Assembly (NCBI RefSeq): GCF_000972845.2 | Contig: NC_040018.1 | Location: 12,497,157 to 12,561,156, forward strand | Length of the DNA stretch: 64,000 bases | Direction of reading: 5' to 3' | Source of the DNA: Larimichthys crocea | Lineage: Eukaryota > Chordata > Actinopteri > Sciaenidae | Part shown: positions 12,181 through 25,075 of the stretch, piece by piece | Layout: each line of letters opens with the position of its first letter | Numbering within the stretch: position 1 is the first letter of the stretch | Translations under genes and position numbers: made by a program | The notes under the pieces: generated by a model | Told to the model about the DNA's origin: nothing | The model's database searches: none | The model's input: only the letters and a program-made list of their open reading frames with translations

Positions 12181-14375
12181 ACAGGTAGTGGTTGCTGCTG
12201 AACTTGTAGCAGCCTTATAAACTGCACGTAAAGGTGAAACATAATATACATACAAACACACATGAAATGAGTAACATAATCCTCTGTTTGGCTTAATACA
12301 TGCAGTAACTTTGCTCTAATTTGCTCTAAAGAATTTCTATGTGAATTTTCTGTGCTATTGGCATGTACGCTGTCGTAACACTGTCGCCAGACCGAACACT
12401 GATATCAGACAATTCTGCAAAAGCCTGGATTTTTTTTATTTTAATGTAACGTGAACTACGCTAGTAAATTAAAGTCGGTTAAGATGGCCAGATCATAAAT
12501 ACGTGTGGTGACACAAACTGCCACATGAAATTTGGATGTTACGTCTTCAGCCCCTCCTAATGACTTCTAATTTCTACCTGTTCTGAATTTTAAAGGGCAA
12601 ACTATTTCTTACATCTGCACTGAAAGTTGCACTTGGGAATAAACCATGAAATAAATCAGTTAATATGTACATATTGATGATGATGATGAGTCCAAAATAT
12701 TAACAATAAATTGACCCATTTAAAAATGACCCTTCTGATCTCACAGCTGTGCTAAAGGATACGGTTAGGTAATACAAGAACTTGGTTATGGTTCAGGAAA
12801 TATCGTTGATTGGGTTGAAATTATAACTTTGTTATGGTTAAGGAACCTTTGTCATTGTGGTTATAATAATAAGCACCTGGTTATGGTGCGGGAAAGAATG
12901 TGGCCAAGGTTAAAAGGAACCAGTGTTGACTGCAGCGACAGCATGATAAGTGCGACATTTTGTTGACCCATCCATCAACCTCGACCTCCTCCCAATGCTG
13001 ACTGTCACATTACTTCCTCCTTTGTCACTTAAACATAAACAAATGTCATTTTGGAGAAATTTGTTCAACTGACTGATGTTGTTGTTTTTCTTGCGGTTGG
13101 CTGTCTTCTTCAAGTTACTTTACAACAGAGAGGAAAGATGATTCCCTTAAATTGCTAGCAGTAATAGAGAATTAAGTTGCAAGGAGTAACTGTGTAATGG
13201 CCTCAACCAGATTTTCCTGCTGTTCTGTTACAATTATAACTGCAGAGCCTTCCTTAAGAAAACAACATATTGATCTGTCACCTGAACAAATGCAGAAAAT
13301 CTTACAGAAAATCGTACAAAAGCCCTCACGTCACATTTAACTAGTTTCTCTTAAGAAAACATCTCTGTTCTTTTTTACTGACGGCTACAAGGGGTATTTC
13401 TCCAACTTTATGACAGCTCAGAAGAGTGCTCAACAAATATTCATATTAAGAGTTTATTTCAGTGCTGCAGCATTTTATCTTGTTCTATACAGCCGCCCTC
13501 CTGCACAATTACACTTGTCAATCATTTGAACTCAAATTATTTGAACCACTGGAGAAATGATGTAGATCTGCCAGTGTGCTTAAGAGCCTGAAAGGTGTGT
13601 TTTCATAAAGCTGGAAACAAGCAAGTGAGGAAGTGTCTCTATTGATCCCACTGCCTGTAAATAAAACAGGGGCAATGAGCAAAAAGAAACAAACAACTCT
13701 GGCAGAGAGAACATGGGGAGAAAAAAAATCAATAGGTTCCCTCACTGGTGGGTCTTCTCTGGTCAGACTATTCTCTCTGGGTTAGGCTGTCTGCAGATAG
13801 TAAGGAGGGGAGCACACAGTCAACATTCTCTTGATTTCCAAATTTCCTTTACAGTATAATGGGACTCTGCAGAGAATGCAGCTCATGTGCATTTAACCCA
13901 CTCAGCTACCTGAGGAAAGGAAGCACAAACAGATAATAGCTTTCAGGAAAGGGAAAAGGTTGCTTATGACACACACTCAAATGATTCATGGTTCATGTTT
14001 TTAAAGGGCACCAATTTTACATGTCAAAGTCCATTTATGAGGAGTGTAGCCTGTGACAACGGTTGTATACACTCTTCTGGAGCTGGAGTCATACTCTAAA
14101 CTCAAAGTCAAGATGTCTCATGGAAATTTGCTGCACTAGCTTCTCTTTTTGTATGTGCTTTGTATGTGTCTTCCCCGTGTGTGTGAACAGCATTTGGCTG
14201 CACAAACTTCCCTTTTTAATCTCGGTGTCTGCCAACTTTAAGTTGTAAGTTTAAGTTTTGAAACTTTGATGCTAAAATACCGGAGTATTACCGTGTACCG
14301 TTAATCTGTGTATCCAAGTAAGGATGAGCTAATCTTTTTTTTCCCCAAATATATAAAAGGATGCGTCCCTTTTAT
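12181..14375. other. noncoding, otherwise featureless
   Basis: AT-rich sequence with no gene or strong motif seen outside the GGTTATGG repeat at 12755-12915. Confidence 0.4.
12755..12915 (+). repeat. GGTTATGG-type dispersed repeat, copy 1
   Basis: Successive GGTTAGGTAATACA, TTGGTTATGGTTCAGGAAAT and CTGGTTATGGTGCGGGAAA units resemble a dispersed fish repeat whose core is GGTTAGGGTTAGGGAAA. Another copy lies at 24920-25075. Confidence 0.45.
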
Positions 14376-15044
14376 TTAAAGGTCCAGTGTGTCGGCTTCG
14401 GTGTCATACAGCGTTGTAGTTGCTCAACTCAACTCAACTCAAACTTTATTTATAAAGCACATTTAAAAACAACTGAGGTTGACCAAAGTGCTGTACAGGT
14501 TGATACAAATAATATACAAATAATATATAAATAATATACATATAATACATAAAGTGCCATACTTACAACGGGTTAGGACAAATGCTAAGATACTGACGTT
14601 TGGTTAAAAGCCAGGGAGAAAAGGTACGTTTTTAAGGAGGATTTAAAAACCTCAAATGAGCCAGCAGATCGGATGTGCCAGGGCAAATTATTCCACAGCC
14701 TAGGGGCAGTTGCTGATTGCAACCGCCTTGCCTCACCCTCTTCTTTTTAGGATGAGAAACTACATTGACCATGATACGCACAAAACACTCAGTGTGACAA
14801 GGCCGTATCTAGAGCCAGTATTTAGTTTGTCCATTCTGGGATACTGTTGAAACATGGAGCTTCAGCGGTGGACTCTGGAGAAAAGGACCCGTGCCTGTAG
14901 ATATAAAAGTTTCATTCTAAGGTAACAAAAACAAACATTTCTTATTTTCAGGTGATTATACAATAAAGAAAACATAGTTATGCATATTCATTTCTGACAT
15001 ATCCTTGAATAGAGCCTCGTAAATCTTACACACTGGACCTTTAA
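14376..15044. mobile_element. MITE-like element with 17-bp terminal inverted repeats, interrupted by a second repeat
   Basis: TTAAAGGTCCAGTGTGT (14376-14392) is the exact reverse complement of 15028-15044. TTAA is present at both outer ends, as expected if TTAA is the duplicated target. The interior right part (GAGCCAGTATTTAGTTTGTC, GGTGATTATACA) matches a common fish MITE as I remember it. The left interior is interrupted at about 14424-14752 by another repeat. No transposase is present, so it is nonautonomous. Confidence 0.75.
14424..14752. repeat. repeat nested inside the MITE
   Basis: Starts with (CAACT)n, then AAACTTTATTTATAAAGCAC, ACCAAAGTGCTGTACAGGTT, AAAGCCAGGGAGAAAAGG and ATTCCACAGCCTAGGGGCAG. 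This wording is typical of an abundant teleost interspersed repeat. It splits the outer element and is therefore the younger insertion. Confidence 0.6.
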
Positions 15045-15299
15045 AAAAAATGCTTGAGGAAATCTGAGTCTGGTCCAACAGAGTCAGAGCATAATAAAGC
15101 TTTTTACAATTCAGCAGTGAGTTTAGAGAGTCTATATTGATTAAAGAAAAAAGATCCCTAGATCACTGCCATGTGGACATGCAGTACATGTGGGAAAGTA
15201 ACATCATCTTGAGCACAAACACATCCATCTGACCCATTTCAACTGATGTATTTGGCTCCAGTGTGGTTAAAACCAGGCCAGGTGTGGACATTCAGCTCT

Positions 15300-15560
15300 G
15301 CCTGCCTCTTTTTCTTGTTCCAGCTTAGCGGGCAATAAGGAATGCTGCCTGCCGCCCTCCATTTCCCATTAGCTGTTTTATTTCACGGGAAATTTGCTTC
15401 CTGCTTGCTGTAATTGGTATCTAGGCACCTCCTGATGTGGGCATTAGGATTTTTAATACAATCTTTTACGCAGGTGAGAATGCGCATATATTACCCTTTC
15501 AGTAGCACATTATTTGATTGTCATTCACAATTATTTACCCATGCATTGTGTGAAACAAAG
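15300..15560. promoter_or_regulatory. candidate conserved noncoding region
   Basis: GGCAATAAGGAATGCTG (TEAD-like GGAATG), CATTAGCTGTTTTATTTCACG and GCTGTAATTGGTATCTAGGC in repeat-free sequence. Inferred from texture only. Confidence 0.25.
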
Positions 15561-15567
15561 TTAAAGA

Positions 15568-15936
15568 TTGCAGCTAATGTTATTAGCTAAATACTTAGTG
15601 GGCATAACTTTGTTTCCACACCCTTACTGCACAATCGTGATAATAACGTCATCTGAAGACTTTAAAACTTTGGTGTCAATTCTTCCAGTAACGGCTCGGA
15701 AATGGAACCAAATCCACAAAAGCAGGATGGTCTGCAGGTTTTACCAAAAGACAGTGCTGTTTAAATATCGGCATGAGCAGACCTGTCATGAAAGGCAGCA
15801 CATTAAGTCAGGAAAACCAACAGAGAATGATTTTTATCCTTGTCCCTGTCTTTGTGGTAAAACAGTCCTGAATTCAGGGGACAGGGCCACGCACAGCATG
15901 TTGTTTAAGAATATTTGTCCATGTTGCAAAAAATAA
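15568..15936 (+). other. open frame with Cys/His-rich end, unknown
   Basis: 122 codons from ATG to TAA. The second half is rich in Cys, His and Lys: CRFYQKTVLFKYRHEQTCHE, then YPCPCLCGK and NICPCCKK. It recalls a broken zinc-finger-like or transposon-derived sequence, but I do not recognise a family. No splice sites or promoter were identified, and chance cannot be excluded. Confidence 0.2.
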
Positions 15937-16079
15937 AAGAGTTAATCTTACCTCCTAGTAATTAACTCCGCCCCTGCCCTTTTAATTCAGAACATTTCTA
16001 AAGGTTTGGTTACTGCAAATTGGTAGTCAATTGTGTGTTTGGAATTCAAGACACATGCGGCATTGAATGGTGAAATAGC

Positions 16080-16760
16080 AGCAAGTCTTTTTCCAGCAAA
16101 GGCCAGGACTGAGCGCCATAATGATATTCATTTTCAAACAGGAGAACATTCTAATGGGCAATTAAGATGATCAAGCCTGCCAAGATACACGTGAAGAACG
16201 AAGCGCTGGTGCCAGTGATTACGTGTCCTCCGCCCCTGCCTCCTTCCTGTGCAGGCCTGGGCTTTCTCTTATGTGTGTGCATAAGTAGCAGGAAGGGAAA
16301 GAGGGAAAAGGCTCCAAAAGCACAATGTAATTGAACTTTCCACATTATTTCTCACTAATATGTGCTGCCACTTGGTCTCATTAGTGGAATGATGTGCTCT
16401 GCCATTCTGGAATGAACTCTTTGCCCGAGTAATTAAGGCTCCTAAAGTTTCTAGTCCTTTGTTTAAAGAATTCGTCCTTGTGCTCTCCATGCCCCATCAG
16501 CTGCCTAATTAGCAGGACCTTTGTGTGATTAAAAATTCTCACAGAGATTCCGTTGGATATTTTCCTCTGTTAATGAGTGTTTGTGGACAGCTGGGAACGG
16601 GCGCAGGCTCCCTCCTCGTAAGACCTCCTGTGCATTGGGCAGACCTCTGTCAGGGCCCGAGAGTGAGAGCTGTCATTTCCGTAATGGGGATGGAAATTGG
16701 TCAAAACCTAGCGAGGTTCCCGCAGGAATGGAAATGCCTTGAAATATAAATGAGGATGAA
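16080..16760. promoter_or_regulatory. candidate conserved noncoding region
   Basis: Repeat-free stretch with TGGGCAATTAAGATGATCAA, GAGTAATTAAGGCTCC and CAGCTGCCTAATTAGCAGG. Multiple TAATTA cores suggest homeodomain sites. Conservation is untested. Confidence 0.3.
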
Positions 16761-17007
16761 TATTCATATTTCTTCCATTTCTTCTGAAAAAAAAAAAGTG
16801 CTGAGTATTAATATAAATGTCTGTCAGTTTAAGCCACACTAGGAACTTTGTGTGCTATGTCTGCCTATTAACGCAGCCCTTGGCTTCATTTGCTATTATC
16901 CTCAGGTTCTTTTTCTCCCTAAAGTTGGGGTCACCCTCTCCACTGAGACCTGCACATTGGGGGCTTTCCTTTTGTTACAATTCTCCCACTTAGTGAGTAT
17001 CTCAGAG

Positions 17008-17053
<46 letters not shown>

Positions 17054-20000
17054 GGCCCTGAAAGAGCCAGAAAGACATTTAATGAAGCCCACTCGGAAGT
17101 AAGGTAAGCAGGGGTCGAATCCAAATGAAACGAACAAGTCTGCTACGTGTGCAGTTGGAGGACAGCAGAAATCCAGAGGGAGAAAAGGGAGCGACGTTGG
17201 GAGGAAAAGGCCTGGAGAAGAAGAAGTAGTCCACACTGGTTAAGCTGCCTGGGACAGATGCCCTTCAGCCTCTCAGACGATTCCTCGCTTCCACTCTGTC
17301 TTCATTTGTCTAAGAAAAAAAATGTTAATGCTCTTGCTCATACAATATCTCATATCTGTATTTCAGTAATGAGCTGAATCTTTCTCACATGGGAAGATCT
17401 GTTCAGTGTCCGCTGCTTAAACAAATGTTGCTCTGCTATGTGGAGAGACTGTGCCCTTAAAGTCATGTGTGTGAGTGGTGCTTTGTTGAGGCTGAAAGCA
17501 GAGAGGGAAAATCAAAGCAATGATACAGCTTGACTTGCACACGGAGAGACTGCTGAACAAAGTGATGGAGCAATGAATAGATTTTTTTTTAAACATCAGT
17601 TTAAAGCACAGACAGGCATAATGGGCTGATTATATTTCTGTTTTAAAGGCCTGGAGAGACAAAAAAGCACAGCTATGACATGACATCGTCATCACAGAGG
17701 AATTTACACCTAAAAGGGCAAATTTAGCTTTTCAGATAAAATCCATTCAAATTTTTGCAAGAACAAAGGAGACAGAAATTATTATTAAATTCTTTTCAGT
17801 ATGAATCTTTGTGGATGTGCTGAATAAAAGATTCCTTGGCGAAGGTTAACGAGATTAGATTGATTATCAAATAATAAATCAGCCAGTGATGATTTTCTGT
17901 TACCTATATACTCACTGGCGTGTATTTGTTGATGTTTGGACCTATTCCCCTTGAAGTCTTATCATATTCCATTTGCATATTTTTTTCCATTTATAAAACT
18001 CTTTTGATGTAATAACTCTCCTCTCAGCATTAATAGATATTCAGGTGTTTTTTTAGGGTACCTTTAGACCTCCTCCATTATTCTACAGTTAAAAGTTAAG
18101 TCCTATTCGGATTGAGTTAAATTTCCTGGATGCATGGAGCTCTGGGTAATTTGTTTGTTTTTAATTAAAATCTAATGTAGCCTTCGCAGGGCTTGGCAAC
18201 TCTGCAGCTCTGCCCAGTGACTGGGGGATATTTAATAAGCCGCAGTGCTGAAAGTTGTTTCATTAGGTGTGAAAAGGGCTGATAACTCAATAGCCAACAG
18301 CCAAACATCCTCTCTGTGTCGGTTTCCTGCCTCTTTAATCTGTTTTTCATTCTGCCTGGCATGCTGTAGCAGTACAGGGGACTTCACAAAAAGCAAAAGA
18401 CATTCATCACCATCGGCCCTCCAACAGACCAGGGTGATGGAGCGAGCCAGCCAGTTTGGCTGAGGAAGGAGACGATCAGACTGCAGAGCACAACAGCTAG
18501 AGCACCTCGTGTGAACTGGAGCTCGCATGTGTCATTGTGTTCATAAAGAACTGTCCATTCATCTGTACATTTAGGAGCATAAATAATGAGTCATTTCAAT
18601 GTTGAGTCAATGACACAAATCCCCCATAGCTACCAACAACTTGTTTTTATACATTTATTTTTCAGTTTATTTCATCCTAATCTTTGTACACTAATGTAAG
18701 TGTCAAGCATCAACATATATGTATCATGATAGCCATCCTTTATTTTTATTTTTGCACTATTATTGGCTCTGATGATGTTTGTGATTATTACATGTTAATA
18801 TTGTGACTAAGATTTGCACAAGACAGAACACAAGAGAACAAGATGGCTGTGCTTCAGTGGCTTATGAGATAGCAGTAGAAAGCGGTTTTCTATCATAGGT
18901 GAGAAAGTTCGCACCCAAGAAAACACATACACATAGACGAGTAAGTGAGTGAAACGCCTTCATCACACACATATAAGACATTTATATATTCAAACTGAAA
19001 ATAAGCACAACCCAAGCAAATAAAGACCAATTTCACAACACATTCAGAGAATAAAGACAAGATGAAAATACAGAAAACACTGCAGGTTGTAGAGAATACC
19101 AGAACTAAGTTACAACTTGCAGGAAACTTATCATTGTAAAAGGCTAAAGATATATTTAGTCAGTATCTCTGTGTAATTTTGGAATCAGGTGATCAGTAAC
19201 TACTGATTTTATACTGTCACTGACAGTATGCGGGCCTATGGAGATTTGTTCTGTAGCCAGCCTCAATTGCTTGTTTGCATTGCCGCATTGGTTTCACTAC
19301 ACAGCAACAGAGGTTGCCACTTGATCAAAACACAGTTGTTTTCCAACAGAACAACAGTACAAAATTGGCGAAAGAAAATGCAAATGAATGCATCTTTTCC
19401 AGCCACCAACTACTGTTATACAAATATCAGGCGCCAGTGCATCAAGACAAACAGTTGGTGGCGCTAATTTTCTTGAAGAGGACGTAGTTACAAGAGCACC
19501 AGTCAAACCTCAAACAGATGGAAAGAATGTGGAAAACGTGATGGAAATGTGGCATTTATGTTTTCGTCTGCTGCGTTTTTTTCTCCCTCAACAGCACAAG
19601 CACTTCACTGGGCGTTTATGTGACATGCTGTTTCCATTGTACTTTATCACGTATAACATTTCCATGTCAACAGGACTTTTGTGCATCAATTTTACATTAT
19701 GTGGTGTTTTAAAATGCAGAGTGAGCTGCCTCACCTTAAAACAGGTCATATTTCTTCATCAGTTTGGAAACTATTCACTTTCGTTGCAGTTGAAAATGTA
19801 CAGTTTAATTTCTGTCATTATTTTATTTCCTTTGATTTCCAGACTTACCTTCACAAAGGGCTTTAGCACTCTGCGTGACCTGGGTTCTCACTTTGATCTT
19901 GTGCTGCCTTTAGTTTTGTCACTGCTGAGCCTTAGCAAGTGATAGAGACATTTATGAAACCTCTAATGAACAGCGCTGTCTGTTTCAAACTTAACCAGTG

Positions 20001-20370
20001 TACACAGTCATATCACTCCTTGTCTGGAGAGTTGCTTGGCTGTGTTGAGGCAGTAATGTTCTGGGCATATCATTAAAGTAAAAATCCACCACAGAGTTAT
20101 TTTCCTCTACCTGAGAAATGTGACAGACCAAGTATCTTGCAGCCTCGTTTTTTCTTGCTGAATAGATAGCACAGTCCCTAATTTGCTGCCAGAGATGTGT
20201 GGCATAGTTGAGTGTTCTCCCTCCCTCCCTCCCTAACTCGCTCCTTCAGGGAGGATTTCTGAAGCTCTTACAGTACTAAGGAGACAAGTATGCCTTCATG
20301 TGTTCAACTACATCAAGCCCACTAATCCTTGTAGATTGAAGCCGCCCACTGATTTAGATTGTCATTATGT
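16761..20370. other. noncoding with a GA microsatellite
   Basis: No gene recognised. An (AG)n array lies at 17014-17052, with a GGG interruption at 17041-17043. A (TCCC)n run lies at 20216-20234. The stretch 18100-18540 is repeat-free and could be regulatory. 19228-19530 looks like old repeat debris. Confidence 0.4.
17014..17052. repeat. (AG)n microsatellite
   Basis: About 19 AG units with one GGG interruption. Confidence 0.95.
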
Positions 20371-23300
20371 GTTTCATAAACGTTCCACTCTGAGGTTTTA
20401 TATTCAAAAAATCTGGAGAGGTGGAGGTGGAATAGGTGGTGTAAATGGCCCTTTCATTACCGTTCATCCCTCTGTATGCAGAGTTTAAACAGGGCAACGT
20501 AGGTGTGCGCGCTCAATGGCTCTGTTCCACCTGAGATGAAAGGCTATTTACATCGAGCGATGATGATGATGGCTGTGGGAGCCGGTATCGTTTCCAGGCG
20601 ACCGGGTTTCCCCCGCTCATCGTCATTTGACAGGCTTTAAGGAGCACACTGTTAGAGCTCTGCAGACATTGTGACCATCACGCCTAATTGACCAGAGGGG
20701 CTGAGCTTTAAGTGAAACAGAAGTATAACAACTGAAGAAATGAACCTCTTCCTCCGCATTTACCACATGGACGTGACAGTACAGACAAATCACAGGTCAC
20801 CACTTTATATGTGTGAAGCCGTATAATTGTCTAATTGGAGAAACACCGAGCATGATCTTTAAATGTGTAAACTATAAGAAACTGGACCACGAGAATGACT
20901 GCAAAGCCGGAAGGAGGTTTTTTTTTTTCCTTTCTTTCTTTCTTTTGCCCTTCTCATTCTTATTTCACGCAGCGTTGATAAGTTGATCGCTGATAAGTGT
21001 TATTCATTTCAATGAGTAAGCCAATTAAAAATGGAGTTTTATCTAATGTGATAGTTAGACATAATTTGCAAGAGTTTAGACTAAAAACTCTCACTTAATA
21101 ATGTGGTTTAATTTAATTTTCCACTTTTTTTCTGGAGTATTGGATTAACAGGATTGAAACTTTGTCTTCCAATTGCACAACTCTATTGGGCTATTTAATT
21201 AGCCAGGGTTTTCTTTTTTTTTTTTTGGCTGCTCAGACATGTGCATAAAGCAAAATCCCATATGCCAGAAAATAAATGAATAATTTAAATAAATGTATGC
21301 TTAAAGGCAATTAAAGCAGTAACTGCTTTAGCAGCTACATTAGTACCACTTGTCCTGGAAAGTGTGTGTGAGGAAATGTAAATGCGCACACTGTTACCGA
21401 CTTGAGGTCTTGCAGGTGGAAAACGGTGAACTTGAAGTAAGAAAATGGAGCAACTGAAAGGGGCTCCTCTATTTTTCATGAATAAGGTCACTTATCAGTG
21501 AATGTAATGTCACCAAGTTCTCTTCATCAATTCAATAACAGTGTGAAAGTGAAAAAAAAAAATAGTTGGGTCATTTCTTTGTAATACACCCCTGGGCTTT
21601 TTATTATGACTTCATTTCCCGTTGTAATATTGGAACGTCTCTATAATTGTAAAAGTGTAATAGACTCTAATATAATTTCATTTTGAACCCTGAATGGTCT
21701 ATGCCATCTCTGCTCAATTTGAGTAGAATAATGATTTTTAATGTCCACACATGGCTTCCTGTGACCTTATTCAATCTCTGGGCTGATCAGGAAATATATT
21801 GATTCAATTACTGTGCTGATGACAAGCCAACAGAGGAGAGGAGGGAAAAAAGGTCAGCATATATTTGAAAATGTAAATCTTAACAATGTCTTTTGGGTTT
21901 GCTGAAAAAAGCCATTATCAAATGCCATTTGGCTCCAGTGGCATGTAGCCCTCTGCCTTTTTCTCCCACACCAATGGGAATAGTTAGAATATTTAGGATA
22001 TCCATAGTGGATTTTTCCTTTGTCAGCGTGTGAGTTATATTCAGAGCATGTGCGTCTATTTTGCTATTTGCTATGATTGCGTGGACTATAATGGCTCACA
22101 TTATTTCTTTAGCATTACGTGTCCACAACTGGCCTTTTGGAGACTTCCTAATGACCTTGAGGTAATGACTTTCCGATGCTTTTCTATGTACCACACAGTT
22201 CTTTTGCTGCTGCATAAGCTGCTCTATAAGTAAATTAGCTTGTCTGTTCTCAAACATTAAACAAAGCTCTCAAATTTATTCCTTCTCAAATTACATGCAC
22301 ACCACACCGGGCTCCACTAATTATTTGTTTGGTCATTAAAAACTCATTAAATTTAAATTGTTCATTTGCATACCACTGTGTGTTGCATCATAAATTATTA
22401 ATTGAAGATAAATAAATGAATTCAATTAGAAAAATAAGTAATGTAACATATGCACCAACAGAGATCTGGTGCTTGTCTTTCTTTTGACATTGAGGTTTTT
22501 CAGAGAAATACTGCGCCACGTCTTCTTTTCTAATTGTCTGAATAAAGAGCGTGCACGTAGAAAGGGATCCTTGTTAAAAGGGAATGACTGTACACAATGT
22601 GAATTCCAGAAAGCAGATTTCAAGTGGTGCTGATGAGGGTAGATCACAGCTGCACGGTCAAGACGAACATACTGGTAAATTCTCTCTACAGGCAAAAGTG
22701 GAAAATATTTTCTCCTCTTCTGTTTTACATTTCACTGATTAACTTCCCCCCTCCCCTGCTGTCACTGTTTGGCTTTGATGAATTTGAATAAATTGACTTT
22801 TTCTCTTGCTGACAAATATTTAAGCAATCCAGCCAAAGAAAAGCAATTTTCCTTAACCCAACTCATTACCTCACATCTGTATGTGTTTTGTGGTTGGATC
22901 ATCTTGTTTCAGGGATGGAATAATATTCCATCTCATTGCAAACAATTACTCTGCAAACCCAACTCTTTTACTTTGTACAGGGTATTTGTGGCTGTTCTTG
23001 TTGCTCTTGTTGTTTCAGTTACTTTATATGCCCACTATTTTCCAGTTCCAGGGATTGGTAAATGTTCACCCTTTTTCAAATCACTTCATTAATTAAATGG
23101 GATTGGAAAAGGTTTTGAGCTAATGGATTAGACTGGGGCTGGCTGGTTCAGGCCTTTTACCAGAGGTCACATTTCATTTGCTGCCTATGTCAAGCGACCA
23201 GCAGCAGGGCCTCAGAGGCAATCTAATCAATGTCTGCGTGCCGTAGCCCTTGAATGAATCCATTAAAGTTATGTGGATGCATCCTGCACAGACAGAAAAA

Positions 23301-23760
23301 AAGTCTCCTGATACCTCTGATAGAAATTAGCCTCTCTCCAATTAGGAGAGAGGCTGGGCTCATTCTGGATGCCAGCCAAAGCAGAATTAATAGGCCATCA
23401 GAGCCTCCTGTGTGTTAAATCCCATTTGTTCGCCCATGGTTTATGAAAGCTCCGCCTCTGTTTCTACAGGCCTGGCGTGAGACCCCCGAACACCCACCAC
23501 AAAACTTCAGTCATTAAATAAAGTTCTGGGAGGAGACGAGGCAGGGAGGGCTGGAGACAGAGCTGCAATTTAGGCTGGTGTTGTTGGAGATGATGATTCT
23601 GAGGGGCCCGACTGAGCTGGGGTTGTGATTGCATTTGGGGTTTGGATGGGCTTAGTCTGTGACCAGGAATGGAGCTAAGAGGACTTTAGCGGGACACTGG
23701 GGGACGATGGTCATGTGGGCCTCTTCAGCACCAACTTTATCTCAGCAGTGTCCACTAATC
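20371..23760. promoter_or_regulatory. cluster of candidate conserved noncoding segments
   Basis: Mostly repeat-free sequence with regulatory-like words, notably 20500-20720 (CATTTGACAGGCTTTAAGGA, CACGCCTAATTGACC), 22240-22430 (ACTAATTATTTG, AAATTATTAATTGAAG) and 23100-23700 (GCTAATGGATTAGACTGG, GGCAATCTAATCAATG). No coding pattern. Short poly-T runs are the only simple repeats. Purely inferential. Confidence 0.25.
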
Positions 23761-24213
23761 CCACAAATTGATCCTCAGTGTTTCTGTGTTTAAGTGGAGG
23801 AAAGGCTCTGACCAAATCTCTTTGGAAAAGAAGGTCTGAAATGCCTAAAGCTATCAGAGGGAAAGGTTTCACCCTGGCAGTTCTTCAAGCACTTTGCGAC
23901 ACACAATCATTATTTTCTGTAAGCCTGAAAATACACAGCATCGTATGAGATAATTACCGGACATATACTTTACCTAAAGAGTAACAGCTCTTGGCATGCC
24001 TGACTCACTACATCAAGAAGTCAGTGCCTGGAGTTTGTTGCTGAGAACAAACTATGCTCTTCTGGAAGAGTTCCTTCATTTCTGTATGACTGATTTTCCA
24101 CATAGTGCTTTCTATTTTTCAGCTTCAGTTGGATCAATTAAGCAACAATTTGTCTTGCTATCTAGTGCAGATCTGTTTTTCTGAAGCACTTGGCTCTGTG
24201 AGTGTGCCTAATA

Positions 24214-24264
24214 TAAGTCGCTTTGGACAGAAGCGTCTGCTAAATGAATGTAACGTAACGTAAT
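24214..24264 (+). mobile_element. LINE/SINE 3' tail (fish L2/HE1-type)
   Basis: TAAGTCGCTTTGGACAGAAG, CGTCTGCTAAATGAATG and a TAACG short tandem tail form the hallmark 3' end of fish L2-related LINEs and their partner SINEs. Confidence 0.75.
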
Positions 24265-24919
24265 TGACTGTTTGCCAACCCCAAACAACTTCTTGTCCAA
24301 TCGTAGCTTAGCAACCGTAACTAGGCACCAGCAGGCCTGTCAAGCTTTGTAACTCTCAGCCTGCTGTAGCTATGTGTATGTGAGAGCATGCGAAGACTAC
24401 GGAGAGGGGTGTCTTTTTTATCCTTTAAAAATCAAAACACAACAGCAAAAATGTAGGGAACTGATTATAAAGTGTGTTTGTCTGCTCTGATATAAGCTGC
24501 AACTGATAGCATGTCTGGTTAACTAACTTATAGTAGCCTACTAAGTCAAAGGAGTCCAATTAAATTAGTAAATTAGTTTGTGAGCTTACAGGTTACAATT
24601 AGCACATTGAGTGTGTTGGATCTGAGCTGTTCTGGATGATTTGAGAAAATGTTAGCAGCTTTGTCCTGCTTTTTCTTGATTATCAGCAGATACAATCAGC
24701 TTGTTGTCATTTTCGCCAACAATCAATGGTCGATCGGCACACCTGAAGCCTGCTTTTGTCTGAAATGTGTTTCAAAAAATTTGGAGTGGTAAATCTGTCA
24801 TTATAAACTGCATGTGTACCATAGGAAAATTAAATTTAAGAATTTGACAGGCATAGCTACATTCTTATCTCAGGTTGTCAAAGACGCTGTTTTGCCACAC
24901 TCCTCTGTATCAAGACTAC

Positions 24920-25075
24920 TTGGTTAAGTTTAGGAAAATATCATGATTTGGGTTAATATAAGTACATTACTTATTTACAAACTTACATAAGGCAATGTTG
25001 ACTTTCGGCTTCACATTGGACACAAACCCTGGTCTCCTGGGTGAGAGTCGTTTAATTGACCTATCCAACCACCCT
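24920..25075 (+). repeat. GGTTAAGTTTAGG-type dispersed repeat, copy 2
   Basis: TTGGTTAAGTTTAGGAAAAT, CATGATTTGGGTTAATATAA, then CAAACCCTGGTCTCCTGGGT and GAGAGTC. I recognise this order from a repeat found very widely in percomorph introns. It is related to the decayed copy at 12755-12915. Confidence 0.55.

Noticed and set aside
19388..19942. 184-codon plus-strand frame
   Set aside because: AT-driven hydrophobic residues, no motif, and its start lies in repeat-like debris.
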